Shown: positions 11,670 to 23,805, counted from the stretch's first letter. The stretch is 64,000 nucleotides of DNA from Ailurus styani (GCA_002007465.1 LNAC01000163.1:1034370-1098369); one strand, 5' to 3'. Notes: generated by a model not told the origin, from the letters alone. Program-made: numbers and translations.

Positions 11670-11990
11670 GCGTAGTCATTGGGAGGAGAGAATTGAGTAA
11701 TAAGAGCTTCACAAATGATATAACACTGTAATTGATTCTTGAAGGATGGTGTGGATATCCAGGTGGTAAGATATAGATTTTCTAGGTGGCATATAAAAAA
11801 GAGTAGGTATTTTATAGTCTGATGTGGCTGTAGTAGTATCTGGAGAGTGGAAGTGGGTAGTCAGAAATTGAGCTAGAAAGCTTGATCATAAAATTGGGAG
11901 GGATATTTAAGAACATGAAGCAATTTAAGTTTTTAATTGAAATTGGTAGTTGAAAGCCACTGAATATTTTTTAATAAGTGAGTTTGTTTC
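11670..11990 (-). mobile_element. L2 LINE fragment, continued
   Basis: The order of segments (GATTCTTGAAGGATGGTGTGG, then 'gtagttgaaagccactgaat') fits the reversed L2 ORF2/3' region that follows the 11068-11300 piece. Confidence 0.45.
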
Positions 11991-12979
11991 TCTAGGAATC
12001 TCAATCTGGATGATTTGGTATGTGATGTGTATTAGTCACTGGAGAGCTTAAAAATAATTTCATTATCCTGTTATAATAGAAGTAGAGAACCCTGAAAATA
12101 CAGATTAAAAAATTGGAAATACTAAATGTTCTATTGCCAAGATGGAAGAATCAAGAGAAGGAGCAGCATTAGATAGAAAAAATAATGGAAAATTTGCAGT
12201 CCATCAAGCCTTTGGGGTAGCTTCTGCAGATGAAGCTTATAAGTTAAACGTTGGTTGGAATTTGCTATGCAAATATCCATAATCAACTTGGCATCAGCCC
12301 AACAGCATTACCCCAACAGAGCATTTTTCTGGTTGGTTATTAGAACACACACATCTCTTGTTTGCTGAGTAGCAGCTGCATGATCTTGTATTAATCCCTA
12401 TTTGAAAAGCACAACCACTTCCTCTGAGGTTTTATAATTTCATTTAGACAGAAAACTCATTGCATCAGCCAACTACTCAAATGCAAAGAATTTCTTGAGA
12501 ATAGAGATAAAGGAGTCCAGCTTCTGGATGTGTTTGATGAAAATTGCTAGAAAGCAGCAAGTTTTAGTCTGTTCTCTAAAATTGTAAAAACAATAATGCA
12601 CTATAAAAATGGGAGATAAGCATAGAGAATAACTATGTCAAAACTGAGTATCCCTACATTTTTTATATTTACCCCAAGAATATATTTTTCTTGTTCTACT
12701 ATAATTCCTTAAATAATTCTTTTGGAAACAGAATGAGAAAGCAAGCACAGCACAACCTACTTATTCCAAGATTGTAATCAGATAGATTTTCCAATTGGAA
12801 ATGCAAATGAGAACTAGGATAAAAGTAAAGAGACCACAAAACAATGGAGCTGATTAAAAAACCCAAATATTGAAATTTATATATTTTCCTCAATGGAGCA
12901 AAACTCAAGCCCTCACTCAACATCTATTATTATACATCATTCTAAGAAGTGTGGTGTTCTAGTTTCCCAAGCAAATCTT
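11991..12979. other. Unassigned, includes an octamer motif
   Basis: No gene seen. ATGCAAAT, the POU/Oct octamer, occurs at 12267-12274, inside a 12260-12480 stretch of more balanced composition. One motif is weak evidence for a regulatory site. Confidence 0.25.
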
Positions 12980-13265
12980 GGAGGCAGTGAGGTATAATGG
13001 AAAGTGCAAAGGCTTCAGATTTATTTCTTAGCTCATGTTATATATCCTGCACTGTATATCATCTCTATGTCCTCGCTGTTACTGGTATAGACTGAATCAT
13101 GTTTGTACAACAGTGCAACTTTGCATTTGTCATGTCAACTCTATGAGACTTCCTTGCATATAAAGGGATGAAAATGTAACCTAACAGAGTTGTCATGTCC
13201 ACTAAATGATATTTAAGAGCACCCAGCTCAACACTTGGCACATGGCACTTACCTTATAGATGTTA
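12980..13265 (+). mobile_element. MIR SINE
   Basis: Opens with 'gaggcagtgaggtataatggaaag' and closes with 'caacacttggcacatggcactta', the start and end patterns of MIR. The middle is diverged and expanded. Confidence 0.5.
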
Positions 13266-13399
13266 GTTCTTGACTCGTTGTGTATTAGAAATGGGAAATT
13301 GGAAGGCTTAAGTAAAAGGGCTGCTGGCATTGAGAACAAGGATATTAATGAGCTAGTAACTGAAAAGAGACAGTGAGGAATAAGGTAGACAGAATTATT

Positions 13400-15448
13400 A
13401 AATTAAAGTACAAGACCCACACATTTTAAGAAAAACCTACAGCTAACATCATACTAAATATGAAAGACTGATTGTTTGCCTCTAAAATCAGGAATAAGAC
13501 ATGGAGGTCCACTCCTACTACTTTGTTTCTACCTCTCACTGGAGATTCTAGCCAGGACAGTCATGCAAGGGAGAGAAACAAAAAGCCTGCCATATTGGAA
13601 AGGAAGAGGTAAAACTGACTTCATTGACAGACAATATGACAATTCTTATAGAAAGTCTGATGGAACAAAGCCAATGAGTTTAGCACAGTTGTGAATATAT
13701 ATATATATACATACACACATAATTAATATATATAGTTGTGAATATATATTCATTATATATATAATGAACAATCAGCAATTCAAAGTTATAAAACATAATA
13801 TTCAAAATAGTGTCAAAAATTATAAAACCCTTAGGGATAAATATAACAATCTGACAGAACTATACATTGAAAAATTACAAATGTTTTTGAGAGAAATGAA
13901 AAGAGGCCTAAAAAATAGATTAAGATGTCAATTCTCCTGAATTGATCTATAAAGTTAGTACAATGCTAATCAAAATCACAGCAGGCTTTTTCTAAGAAAT
14001 TTAAAAGCTGATTTAAAAATTCATATAGAAAACAAAGGACCTAAATCATCCAAAACAAATAGAAAGAGTAGGGGGAAAAGTTATAGACTAAACTAATAAC
14101 ACTGCCTGATTTCAGAGATTAGTATAAAACTGCAATAATCAAGATAATGTGCTATTGTCATCAAGATAGAAGAATAGATCAATCATACAAAATAGAATCT
14201 AGAAATACACTCACACATGGCCAATTGTTTTTCAACAGGGTTGCAAAGGCAGGCAAGTGAGAAGAGAAAATATAGCCCTTTTTTCAATTGCAACTATGCT
14301 GAAACAATTGCATATTCCTATCCAAAACAACAACAACACTTACACCCATACCTCACACCATATACAAAAATTAACTCAAAATGGATCATGGACCTAAGTG
14401 TAAGGCTTATAAAAGTTTTAGAAGAAAACAAATGGAAAAATCTTTGTGACTGGGTTAAGTGAAGATTTCTTAAATATGACAAGCAAAGCACAATCCAGTC
14501 AAAGAAAATGAACGAGAATTGGACTTCATCAAAATTAAAACTTCTGTTTGAAAGGCACAGATCGAAGAATGAAAGACACACCAAGACCAGGAGAATATAT
14601 CTGGAAATCATCTATCTGTTAAAATAATAGTATATAAAACATTTATTGGATCCTAAAACTCAATAATAAGAAAAAAAAACCACCTAATAAAAATATTGGC
14701 AAAAGATTTCAACAGACACCATCAAGGAAAATACACAGATGGCAAATAAGCACATGAAAACATGCTAAAATTAAAGTGATTGGTCATGCCAAGTGTTTGT
14801 AAGGATATAGAGAAACTAGAACTGCCACATACTGCTGGTGATAATGCAAAATGATACAAGTGTTTTAAAAAACTGGTCGGCAGTTAAACATAGATCAACC
14901 ATATGATCCAACCATCCCACTTCTAGGTATTTTCCCAAAGGAAATGAAAACATATGTTTGTTTTTTAAAAAAAGTCTTCTATACAAATGTTCAAAGTAGC
15001 TCTATTTGGTATAGCCCAAAACTAGAGACAATTTAAATTTTTGTCAAAATATAAGTAAATTTACAAATAGTGACAGTATTCAATGAAATACCATTCATCA
15101 ATAAAAAAGAATGAACTACTAATGTACACAAACATGGCTAAAGAAGCCAAGTGAAAAAGATGCATAGTATATGATTCTATTTATATAAAATTCTAGGAAA
15201 CACAAACTAATCTATAGGGATAGAAAACAATCCGGGTTGCCTGTGGATAGGTTTGGAGGGTTGGGTGGGGCAGAAGTGAAGATCTTAAGGGGGCACAAGG
15301 AAACTCTATTCTTGACAATACCTTCACTTTCTGGATTGTGGTAATAGTCTCATAGGTCTGTGAATTTGTCACAGTTTACCAAATTTCACATTTTAAATAC
15401 TTGTATGACTTTGTCAATTATACTTAAGTATAGCTGCATAAAAAAAAT
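13400..15448 (+). mobile_element. Degraded L1 (ORF2 3' half and 3' UTR)
   Basis: Follows the L1 ORF2 order. At 13476-13694 a frame keeps the region after the reverse transcriptase active site ('GIRHGGPLLLLCFYLSLEILAR'). Then come the 'agaactatacattgaaa' and 'tggccaattgtttttcaac' landmarks, and a 3' UTR with 'ttctggattgtggtaatagt' near 15330. It ends at the A run near 15442. Many frameshifts and stops, plus a TA-rich expansion at 13693-13768. An old L1M-type copy without a 5' half. Confidence 0.75.
13693..13768. repeat. TA-rich simple repeat
   Basis: (AT)n with CATACACACA interruptions. GTTGTGAATATATAT occurs on both sides of the tract (around 13689 and 13736), so the tract appears to have grown by local duplication inside the L1. 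Confidence 0.8.
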
Positions 15449-15464
15449 GAGGATGGGGAGTTAC

Positions 15465-15857
15465 AGAAGGAAGGAAGTCAGGCTACAGTTTTAAACAGCT
15501 TGTTCAGAAGAAGGTTAGATTTGCAAAAGGCTTTAAAGGGGAAAGGAAGTTAGCTACAGGATAGAGACACAGCCAGGTGAAAGCCCTAGGGTGAGGGTGT
15601 TCCTGGAGCCCAGTAAAGAGGGACTAGTATAGCAGATTAAATCAGAGAGGTCCCAAATCATGTGGAGTCTTGCAGGGCATTTTAAAGATTATAGCTTTTA
15701 CTAGAAGTAAAATGGGTAGCTGTTAGAGATTTTTATGCAGAAGAGTAACATGATCTATTTACATTTTTAAAGGATTTCTCTGAGTTAAAGATAACACTTA
15801 GGGGGACAGAAGTGAAAGAAGAGACCTCTTAGGAGGCTATTGCAATAATTGAGGCGA
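15465..15857 (-). mobile_element. L2 LINE, left part
   Basis: Well-preserved reversed L2: 'tcatgtggagtcttgcaggg', 'aagagtaacatgatct' and 'ttaggaggctattgcaataa' appear in the consensus order. It is split at 15857 by a CAN-SINE and continues at 16060. Confidence 0.7.
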
Positions 15858-16059
15858 GGGCGCCTGGGTGGCTCAGTGGGTTAAAGCCTCTGCTTTCAGC
15901 TCAGGTCATGATCTCAGCGTCCTGGGATCAAGGCCCATATCGGGCTCTCTGCTCAGCAGGGAGCCTGCTTCCTCCTCTCCCTGTCTCTCTGCCTGCCTCT
16001 CTGCCTACTTGTAATCTCTCTCTGTGTCAAATAAATAAATAAAATCTTTAAAAAATAAT
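15858..16059 (+). mobile_element. CAN-SINE, full length
   Basis: Full-length tRNA-Lys-derived head (GGGCGCCTGGGTGGCTCAGT), internal 'ggtcatgatctca' promoter box region, CT-rich segment and (AAATA)n tail. Perfect 14-bp target-site duplication AATAATTGAGGCGA at 15844-15857 and 16060-16073. The uninterrupted L2 can be read across the site. Confidence 0.95.
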
Positions 16060-16235
16060 AATAATTGAGGCGAAAGGTGGTGGTAGCTTGAAACAGAATG
16101 GTAATACTGGAGGAGGTAAGAGCTGGTCAGATTCTGGATGTTTTAAAGATAGAGCCAACTATTTTTCCTGGTAGTTTGGAAGTGGAATATGAGACAGAGA
16201 GGAGGTTCTTTGAGTCAGCTTTTAGTCCTGTTCTC
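16060..16235 (-). mobile_element. L2 LINE, right part
   Basis: Continues the L2 across the SINE: 'ggtagcttgaaacagaatgg', 'cagattctggatgttttaaa' and 'gatagagccaac' follow in consensus order. Confidence 0.65.
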
Positions 16236-16484
16236 TTCTGATCACTCATCTCTGGAAGCTTTTAATTTTGTTCATATTCTTTTCAGTGTAATATTATGAT
16301 CCAAACAAACACTAATCAGTTCTGAGAAGAAGGATCCTGTTCTATTGCTCATTCTCTGTGAATTCAGTCTAATTTGTTTAGTGTTGTATCTTCACTTGGT
16401 TGACTTAAAATGAAATTGCAGACAAAAAGACTGTATCTGCTCATCTGCTTTAATCAAAAATATTTTTCCAACTTTACTAACCTT

Positions 16485-16674
16485 TTTCTTTTTAATTTTA
16501 GAGAGAGAGAGAGTGAGAGAATGTGTGTGGGGGGAGGGACAGAAAGAGAGGGAGAAAGAGAATCTCAAGTGGGCTTTACGCTGAGCTCGATGCAGGCTTG
16601 ATCTCACAACCCTGAGGTCATGACCTAAGCAGAAATCAAAGAGTCACTTGACTGACTGAGCCACCCAGGCACCC
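16485..16674 (-). mobile_element. CAN-SINE, older copy
   Basis: Reverse-complement SINE: purine-rich (GA)n at 16500-16560, 'cctgaggtcatgacct' and the inverted head 'gactgagccacccaggcacc' ending at 16674. The long GA run makes the shadow frames seen on both strands. Confidence 0.85.
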
Positions 16675-16680
16675 CTGCTG

Positions 16681-17798
16681 TCACCTTTTGACTGGATTCC
16701 ATTTATTTGACATATCTTAAAACATGTATTTAAATCATCAAAACTAAACATGTTATATAGATTCCATAAATATTATGAATCAGCAATTCTTTTAGGATCT
16801 TTGCCCATTTAAAAAAAGGATTCCCGTTTGTTAAGAAACCCAACTTTATGGTAATTCAGTTTAACTATAAGTTGGGCAAGAAAATATGTGTAGAAAAAGG
16901 AGGTATAATTAAGTGGCCTATAATTCAATGTTTTCTTTATTGTCTTAATTATGAGGAAGCATTAATGATTTTCCTTTAACTTAGGGACCCTAGTATGTTT
17001 ATTCTTTCATCACTTCCTTTTACTTGGTGTCCTCTAGGGGGGTGGTTTTATTTATTGTTTTCTTTTAGGTATGCCTTCCTCTCTTTTTAAAATAACTTTA
17101 AATTCCCCTAAGCAGGTAGAATTAAATAATAGAAATTTTCAAGCAACAACTAAAAAAGACACAAAACACAAAAAAATTTACTAAAACTGCAGATATATAG
17201 AGGAGATTAAACACTGTTACAATATGCTCTTATTATGGCCAGTGAATTGTCAAAGATACTTAAAACCATATTATTTACTAAAGGTGGCCAAAATAACTCA
17301 TAGAACGTTCTGTCTGGGTAAACAGTATCTTTAGAGATAGAGAAACTGAAGTCTTCTGTTATTTGTTACTACTTTTTGGCAGAATAAAACTATATTGTCT
17401 TTCATTCCTGTTCCAGTATTAAGTATATAGGGAACAGTTTCACAGTGACATTTATTTTTGGAAAAATCTTATTTCATGGAAAGATCAAGGAGATCACCCA
17501 GTTTTTCTAAAAATAATTATTAGCACATAGTTAGCATTAAAGCAATGATTTCAAAAGTTGTTGTACCTAGGAATCATTTTGTGATTTTATTTCCCACAGG
17601 CTACACATTTCTTAGGATTACTAGTCAACAAAACTTCTTTCTAATCAACATGAAAAACCCAGTGTTGATACACTGAGATGGTATAAGCACAGTAACACTC
17701 AGAAATCTGACATTTTTGTCAGCCTGCCTTTTTGTTCTATGCAATGTCACATTTAGGTTTTGCAGTTGTTAATAGCAACACAGACACTTCCACTGGGT
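16681..17798. other. Unassigned AT-rich DNA
   Basis: No gene or family-level repeat recognised. Confidence 0.45.
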
Positions 17799-17813
17799 GC
17801 GCACACGTGCGTG

Positions 17814-17844
<31 letters not shown>

Positions 17845-17851
17845 ACACACA
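17799..17851. repeat. (CA)n with GCGCACACGTGCGTGC head
   Basis: Alternating purine-pyrimidine tract: a short G+C-rich start, then about 20 CA units with one TA interruption. Confidence 0.9.
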
Positions 17852-18444
17852 TTCACTGTTCTGCAGACCCTTAGGGTACCCTGGCCAAATCTTCTTGACT
17901 CATCAGATTTCAGTACAGCTGTGGCAAAAAGTCCACACACCATCACCAGCATTTGACTTTATGAGCACCTCACAGTGTCCCACTGCCTATCTGCCTTGGA
18001 CTTTCTCCAGAGTCATCAAAGCCACTTAATTCTTCTGCAGTCATGGCCTAGAGGGTAGGCATTTATTTCCTCGCAGGGCAAGAAGCAACCAGCAAGGGAT
18101 CAAACTGAGTGGATACGTTCTCAGCCTCCTATTTTTGTCTGGAATCATTTAGAGGTAAATCCTATATACTTTCTCAGTGGACCCCAGAGGGGCTGAATCC
18201 CAACATAAGTTCTAGGGATAGTCACCTCAATATCACATTTATTTGACTTTTTCCATTTCTCAACTCACTTTTCCTACCCTCTGTTTCACTTCTTGGAATC
18301 ACCTCCCAAAAAATTGCACCCAACTCATTTCAAGCTCTGATTTTAAGACAATCCCAAATTATGACAGCTATCTTTGTATCTTCTAAGGATTTAAGGAATT
18401 CAATAAGGGAACATATATTTAGATCACTAATATTTTTAATACAA
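17852..18444. other. Unassigned DNA
   Basis: Balanced composition, no recognised repeat or coding signal. Confidence 0.4.
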
Positions 18445-18605
18445 ACTATATGTTGCATACTTATAAATATTTTAATCACTTAACTCACATAGCAAATCTG
18501 AGAGATTATTTTTTGTCTTTTGTAGGTAGATTAAGGGAAATATCTAGTGCTTCAGTGTTCATTAGGAAAGCTGAATTTTAAACCCAGATCTATGTGGTTC
18601 CAAAA
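18445..18605 (-). mobile_element. MIR SINE
   Basis: Reversed MIR: 'ttttaatcacttaactcacatagcaaatc' (in part), then 'gaattttaaacccagatctatgtggttcc'. Diverged. Confidence 0.5.
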
Positions 18606-19084
18606 AGATGTTCTTTCTGCCATTTGGAGCCTTAAATTATATTTTTGGTAATGTAGATTTCTTTCTCCTCAAGAAATTTTAATAACAATTCTTGTGAAGA
18701 TGGATAACCAATAAAGTTTGTCTATAATAATCATCAAAGATAGTCGATGTCTGACAGCACCTCTCAGGTTACATTTCAAAGGAAGAACTTGAGGGAGCTC
18801 TCCTGGTGCTTTGGGGTTTTGCCCAGCTGTTATCGCTTGTTCTCTGGCTTAATTCCAACTAACAAAACTTCAGTACCCTATATAATTTCCCTTAAAACTG
18901 ACTTAAAACATCTATTGTTCTGCTCTTCACATCCTAGTGTGGCAGAATTAGAATCAGTTAAGCATTCTGAAATAGATTAAGGCATAAAATCTTGGCATGT
19001 TGTATATCCGCAGCCATGGTCTCCATCTTCATTAATGCAATAAGAATTTGCAAGTGGATTCAGTGCTTTAAATCAGTGGTTTGA
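18606..19084. other. Unassigned DNA
   Basis: A 77-codon plus-strand frame at 18747-18980 has no recognised domain. No named repeat. Confidence 0.4.
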
Positions 19085-19565
19085 TGAAATAGAATGAGTC
19101 TGGTCTATCAGTTTGGATTAGTTTAAATGTAGGTGATTGAAAATCCCAAATAGGAATAGCCTCAGTAAGGCAGAAGTTTATTCTCCTCCATGCAAAGACC
19201 TGCAAGTACTCCAAGAATGATAGGGTGGTTCCCTGTTGTTGCCATGACCACCGTGGGTCCCCCACCATATTCAGTGTGATGTTTACATCATGAATGTCAT
19301 CATTATTTAAACTGTAGCCATAATACCCACATTGTAGCCAGTAGGAATAAAGAAAGGCAGAAGTAGGAGATACCATTTCTTGTAAAGTTGGCTCCAATGT
19401 AGTTGTACATGACACTTTTTGACACTCCACACACCAGATCTTAGTGACCTGACCAGCTGGAAAATGTACTCTTTACACTGGGCAGCCATGTGCAGAACTA
19501 AAGCCAAAGGTAACATTACTAAGAAGAAGGGGGAAAATGGATATCTGGAGGAACCCATCATCTGA
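19085..19565 (-). mobile_element. Medium-reiterated interspersed repeat, family unnamed
   Basis: The block from about 19100 to 'aagggggaaaatggatatctgg' (near 19528) resembles a ~500-bp mammalian repeat I have seen in many loci but cannot name. The overlapping minus-strand frames (19068-19430, 19307-19561) lie wholly in it and are not treated as genes. Confidence 0.4.
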
Positions 19566-19569
19566 CATA

Positions 19570-19690
19570 CATGGGTTTTAAAGTCAGATATTATCAGGCC
19601 AATATGCCATTTATGAGTTGAGGGATCTTGGTCAATTTTTAACCCTTTGGGGCCATAATTTACTTCATCTTTAAAAATGGAGGTTTTAGG
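19570..19690 (+). mobile_element. MIR SINE, left part
   Basis: 'gggatcttggtcaatttttaaccctttggggcc' (partial) and 'tacttcatctttaaaaatgg' match the middle of MIR. It is interrupted by a CAN-SINE and resumes at 19934. Confidence 0.6.
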
Positions 19691-19839
19691 GGCGCCTGGG
19701 TGGCTCAGTTGGTTAAGCGACTACCTTCAGCTCAGGTGATGATTGCACGGTCCTAGGATCGAGGCACGCATCCGGCTCTCAGCTCAGTGAAGAGCCTACT
19801 TCTCCCTCTCCATCTGCCTGCTGCTCCCCTACTGGTGCG

Positions 19840-19880
<41 letters not shown>

Positions 19881-19933
19881 TCTCTCTCTGTCAAATAAAT
19901 AAATAAATAAACAAATAAATAAATAAATAAATA
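19691..19933 (+). mobile_element. CAN-SINE, full length, long TC and AAAT tracts
   Basis: Full head (GGCGCCTGGGTGGCTCAGTT), a (TC)n run at about 19850-19880 and a long (AAAT)n tail to about 19932. The flanks GGTTTTA and GGGTTTTA give an imperfect short duplication. Confidence 0.9.
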
Positions 19934-20035
19934 GGGTTTTATGCCTCACCCCTCAAGTTTCTGTAAGATTAAATAAGATAATGTATGCGGAATGCCTTTC
20001 ATTGTATATAACATGTAATTAACATTAAATAAAGA
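19934..20035 (+). mobile_element. MIR SINE, right part
   Basis: 'gtaagattaaataagataatgtatgcggaatg' (in part) continues the MIR from before the SINE. Confidence 0.5.
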
Positions 20036-20374
20036 AAATAGAGAGGTGTTAGGCATATACTCTTCATATCAATCCTTCCTTCTATACACTCCTTGGGTAT
20101 TTTAGTTTAAATATTTTAGGAGGCAGGTAGATTAGGAGTTTACATTTGTTTTTTATTACTGAAGTAGTTTCAGTGTCAGAGAGGGAAATTAAAAACAAAA
20201 GACTGTTGTTATTATTATATATAGTAAAATCCCAATTTATTTATCATATTCACCTAAAACCCAATTCATTTTTCATGTATCATTATACCAATAATAAATA
20301 TAATGGACTTCAAAATTAGGAAATTATTTTATAAACACTATCTTCTTTTTCTTTACTACACAAAAAGTGTTAGT

Positions 20375-20475
20375 ATAGTAATAATCCTCAAATATTACAA
20401 ACAAATCAACTTAGGTACAGGCAGATTTGCACTCTTGCCTGAAGTCACACAGTATGAATGGACAATTGACCAAGG
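20375..20475 (-). mobile_element. MIR SINE fragment
   Basis: 'cttgcctgaagtcacacagtatgaatgg' (part) is the reversed MIR core. Confidence 0.5.
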
Positions 20476-21584
20476 AGTATAGCAAGTGATAGTCACCTGA
20501 GGATGTCACTTAATAGATGTAAAGGGCTCTTTCCACATTCAAGTTCATGGCCTGCCTGGTCTACTTGCATGTCATGAGCCTTTTCACCCAACCCCACTTT
20601 ATTTACATTAATGGTCCATATGAGGGCACGGGGTTGAGATATGAGAGTGTGTAAAGAGACATGAGAAAACCAATTTCATTTTAGGAATAGACTTCTTTCT
20701 GACAAAAATAAAATGGGATGAATTTAAATTTTCATAATTGACAGGCTCATAGTGACAAAATGTTTCACCATATGTCTTAGTTAAATCGACTTCTTCAGAT
20801 CTTGGTTGAGGTTGGACTAAAAAGAAAGTCCTTTGCTTTATTTGGTATCTGACAGTGTGCGCAAAATGATACAATTACATAACTCTTTTTGTCTTAAAGC
20901 ATAAAAGTTTGCTTTAATAGACTTCAGATCATAAATATAAAAAAAGTAATATTAAATATAAATATCATACACAGAGTAGAAAATCCCATATACTGTAATT
21001 TATTAAAATTATCATTTTGCTTTTCTCCTAATCATCTTGATGATTAAAATCCCCTTTAATGGAAGGATGACAACTATTTTTCTTGTAATGAGGGATAAGA
21101 GTTGGTACAGCAGAAACTCAAAGAGAGAAAAATAGTAAATAGCTTCTAACACCCAAAATAAAATAATACACAGAGCACATCAGAAGTATAGACTTTTCTA
21201 AATTTCATATACCTCTGTATAGAAAGAAATCATGGAAGACTAAAGTCATAGTGACTTATTCACAGTAAAGAGACCTTGGTCATGAGGTTGGCTATTTTAA
21301 TATAGGAGACTGTGCTATAGAAGAAACCCAAATCCAAGTTCATTTCCTTCAATTCCAAAAAGGGCACAGGAAGAAAGATGAAAAAGTCAGGAGTTCACAT
21401 ACTCATTAGCTATACTCCCTTAAATCCTCTTTAGTTCCCTGTCTGACATCAAAATAGTTATATCAATATTTTTTGTATTGTGTTTACATAATCTTCTTAC
21501 ATACTTCTATTTTCAAACTTTTTATGTGACTTTATACATATCGTTATGAACAACATATAGTGCTTTTTGTGTTTTGGGGGGTTA
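20476..21584. other. Unassigned AT-rich DNA
   Basis: An 88-codon minus-strand frame (20608-20874) has no recognised feature. No repeat named. Confidence 0.4.
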
Positions 21585-21746
21585 AAAGATTTTATTTATT
21601 TATTTATTTATTTGAGAGAGAGAGAGCATGAAGTGGAGGAGAGGCAGAGGGAGAGGGACAAGCAGCTGCCTACTGAGCATGGAGCCCAATGAAGGACTCC
21701 ATCCCAGAACTCTGAGAACATGACCTGAGCCACCCGGGTACCCCAC
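21585..21746 (-). mobile_element. CAN-SINE, shortened
   Basis: Reverse orientation: 'aaaagattttatttattta', a GA-rich part and the inverted head 'gagccacccgggtacccc'. Lacks part of the tRNA-like region (a deletion just before GAGCCACC). Confidence 0.85.
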
Positions 21747-21770
21747 AACATTCAATTTTTTTAACTCAGT

Positions 21771-21964
21771 TTTTTTAAAGATTTTATTTATTTATTTGAC
21801 CCAGAGAGAGAGATCACACATAGGCAGAGAGGCAGGCAGAGAGAGAGGAGGAAGCAGGCTTTCTGCCGAGCAGGGAGCCCAATGCGGGCCTCGATCCCAG
21901 GACCCTGAGATCATGACCTGAGCCGAAGGCAGAGGCTTTAACCTACTGAGCCACCCAGGCGCCC
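21771..21964 (-). mobile_element. CAN-SINE, full length
   Basis: Reverse orientation, well preserved: 'aaagattttatttatttatt' to the inverted head 'actgagccacccaggcgccc'. It lies about 25 bp beyond the preceding SINE. Confidence 0.92.
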
Positions 21965-22134
21965 TCTTCTGTTATCTTTTTCTCTCTTATTTTCTCTTAT
22001 TTAATCAATTAAATTTTTAAATTAATTTTAAATTAATACTGCTATTAATTCTACTAGCTTGTAAGTTATAAATTCTACCTTTCTTTAGTATCTGCTCTAG
22101 AGATTTAAACATAGATTGTTTTTTAAATTTATTT

Positions 22135-22240
22135 TTATTTTTTAAAGATTTTATTTTTAAGTAATCTCTATACCCAACATGAGGCCTGAACCCACAACCC
22201 AAGATGGGAGCCATGGACTGAGTCAGTCAGCTTCCCTAAA
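22135..22240 (-). mobile_element. CAN-SINE relative, short and old
   Basis: 'aaagattttatttttaagtaatctctatacccaacatgaggcctgaacc' (partly quoted over positions 22144-22192) is the short SINEC variant in reverse; the head is degraded. Confidence 0.6.
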
Positions 22241-22454
22241 TATAGATTCTTGTCTAGGTTCTACTGTATATGAGTACTATTACCACTTCCTTGAGAAAGC
22301 AAGACTCTTCTAAGACATTTCCTCAATAATTTCCTCCTGTCTTTTAAGTTATTGTTATTATCAGTTTTGTTCTTCATTAAACTTCAAAAGAAATTATAAT
22401 CATTGTGTTATAGTCAGTAATGCATTTTGATTTACCAACACATCCTTTCAATCA

Positions 22455-22513
22455 CTCTTTATTCTTCCCTTCCTTTCTTTTCCTTTCTTTTTTTTTTTCC
22501 CCTTCCTTTCTGT
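22455..22513. repeat. Polypyrimidine tract
   Basis: Almost pure C/T on the plus strand (CTTCCCTTCCTTTC... TTTTCCCC), with mirror-like segments that could in principle form a triplex. No function inferred. Confidence 0.7.
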
Positions 22514-22730
22514 TCTTGCATTCTTGCATTGAGGATCATATTCCATTTGCATGAAGAACTTTATTTAGTAAGAATTAGGGGGGAGGGGTGCTAGGTCTCC
22601 TGGCTATAAATCTTCTAATTTTTGATTGTCTAAAAATATTTTATATGTCTTTATTTTTAAAGTTTTTTTTTTTTCTGGTTATAAGTGTCTAGCAGTTAGT
22701 TCATTTCCCCGTTTTAAAGATGTCATCCCA

Positions 22731-22920
22731 GGGACACCTGGATGGCTCAGTCAGTTAAGTATCTGCCTTCAGCTCACATCATATTCTTGGGGTCCTGGGA
22801 TCGAGTCCTACACTGGGATCTCTGCTCAGCAGGGAGTCTGCATCTCTCTTTCCCTCTGCCCCCTCTCACCCTCAAGGTGTGCACCCATGCTCTCTCTCTA
22901 TCAATAAATACATAAAATCT
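22731..22920 (+). mobile_element. CAN-SINE, older subfamily
   Basis: Head GGGACACCTGGATGGCTCAG, CT-rich body and AATAAATACATAAAATC tail. The 13-bp target-site duplication TTAAAGATGTCAT is at 22714-22726 and 22921-22933. Confidence 0.93.
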
Positions 22921-23042
22921 TTAAAGATGTCATTCCATTATCTTCTGGTTTCCATGGTCCTAGTAAGAAATTAGTTATCAATTTTATTTTCCCTTTGAAG
23001 TTAATACCCCAGTTATGTTTTTTCCTCAATGCTTTAGAAATT

Positions 23043-23057
23043 CGTGTGTGTGCGCGC

Positions 23058-23093
<36 letters not shown>
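23043..23093. repeat. (TG)n with GCGCGCGCG core
   Basis: GTGTGTGTGCGCGCGCG followed by about 18 TG units; potential Z-DNA former. Confidence 0.9.
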
Positions 23094-23096
<3 letters not shown>

Positions 23097-23589
23097 AGAT
23101 CTTATTTTCAGGAAGTTTACTATGATATGTATTTTCTTTGTATTCTTTGTATTTCTTTGTATTATTTTCTTTGTATTCACTTTACTTGCAGTGAATAGTA
23201 TTGTTTGCCTTTCATCACTCTGGAAATATTATCAGCTATTATTTAGTCAAATGTTGCTTCTTTCCTATCCATTCTCTCTTTTTCCTTAGTGGGACTCCAT
23301 TGGCACACATGTTAGAATTTTTTATGGAGATTTATACATTTGCTATACTTATTTCTTTATTCTCCATCATATTTTCCCCCCAGCTTTAGTCAGATTTTTT
23401 TTATTAACCAGTATTCCAAATCACTAATCCTTTCTTTATCTGAATCTAATCTTCCGTTAAGTGCCATCTTCTATGGTCTTAAATTCAATTAAAGAGTATG
23501 ACCTAGCTGTGATAGATTTCTTTCCCTTCTGCACATCTCCTGGCCTGCAATACTTGTAAATTGGTGAACACTATCACTGTTTCTATTTT

Positions 23590-23805
23590 TTTAAGATTAT
23601 TTTTTTTATTTATTTGAGAGACAGAGAGAATTCATGAGCTAGGGAAGGGTAGAGGGAGAGGAGAAGAGAGAGAGAATCTCCAGCAGACTTCCTGCTGAGC
23701 AGGGAGCCCTATACATGGGACTCATTCTCACTCACGACCCTGAGATCGTGACCTGAGCCAAAACCAAGAGTCAGATGTTTAACTGACTAAGCCACTGAGG
23801 CACCA
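23590..23805 (-). mobile_element. CAN-SINE, older copy
   Basis: Reverse orientation: 'ttatttatttgagagacaga', 'ccctgagatcgtgacctgagc' (over 20 bases in total, 23738-23758) and the inverted head 'aagccactgaggcaccac'. Diverged. Confidence 0.85.

Noticed and set aside
16392..16607. Arginine/glutamate-rich and serine-rich frames on both strands
   Set aside because: They come from the (GA)n tract of a reverse CAN-SINE.
19068..19561. Overlapping 120- and 84-codon minus-strand frames
   Set aside because: Both lie in an interspersed repeat and in different phases.
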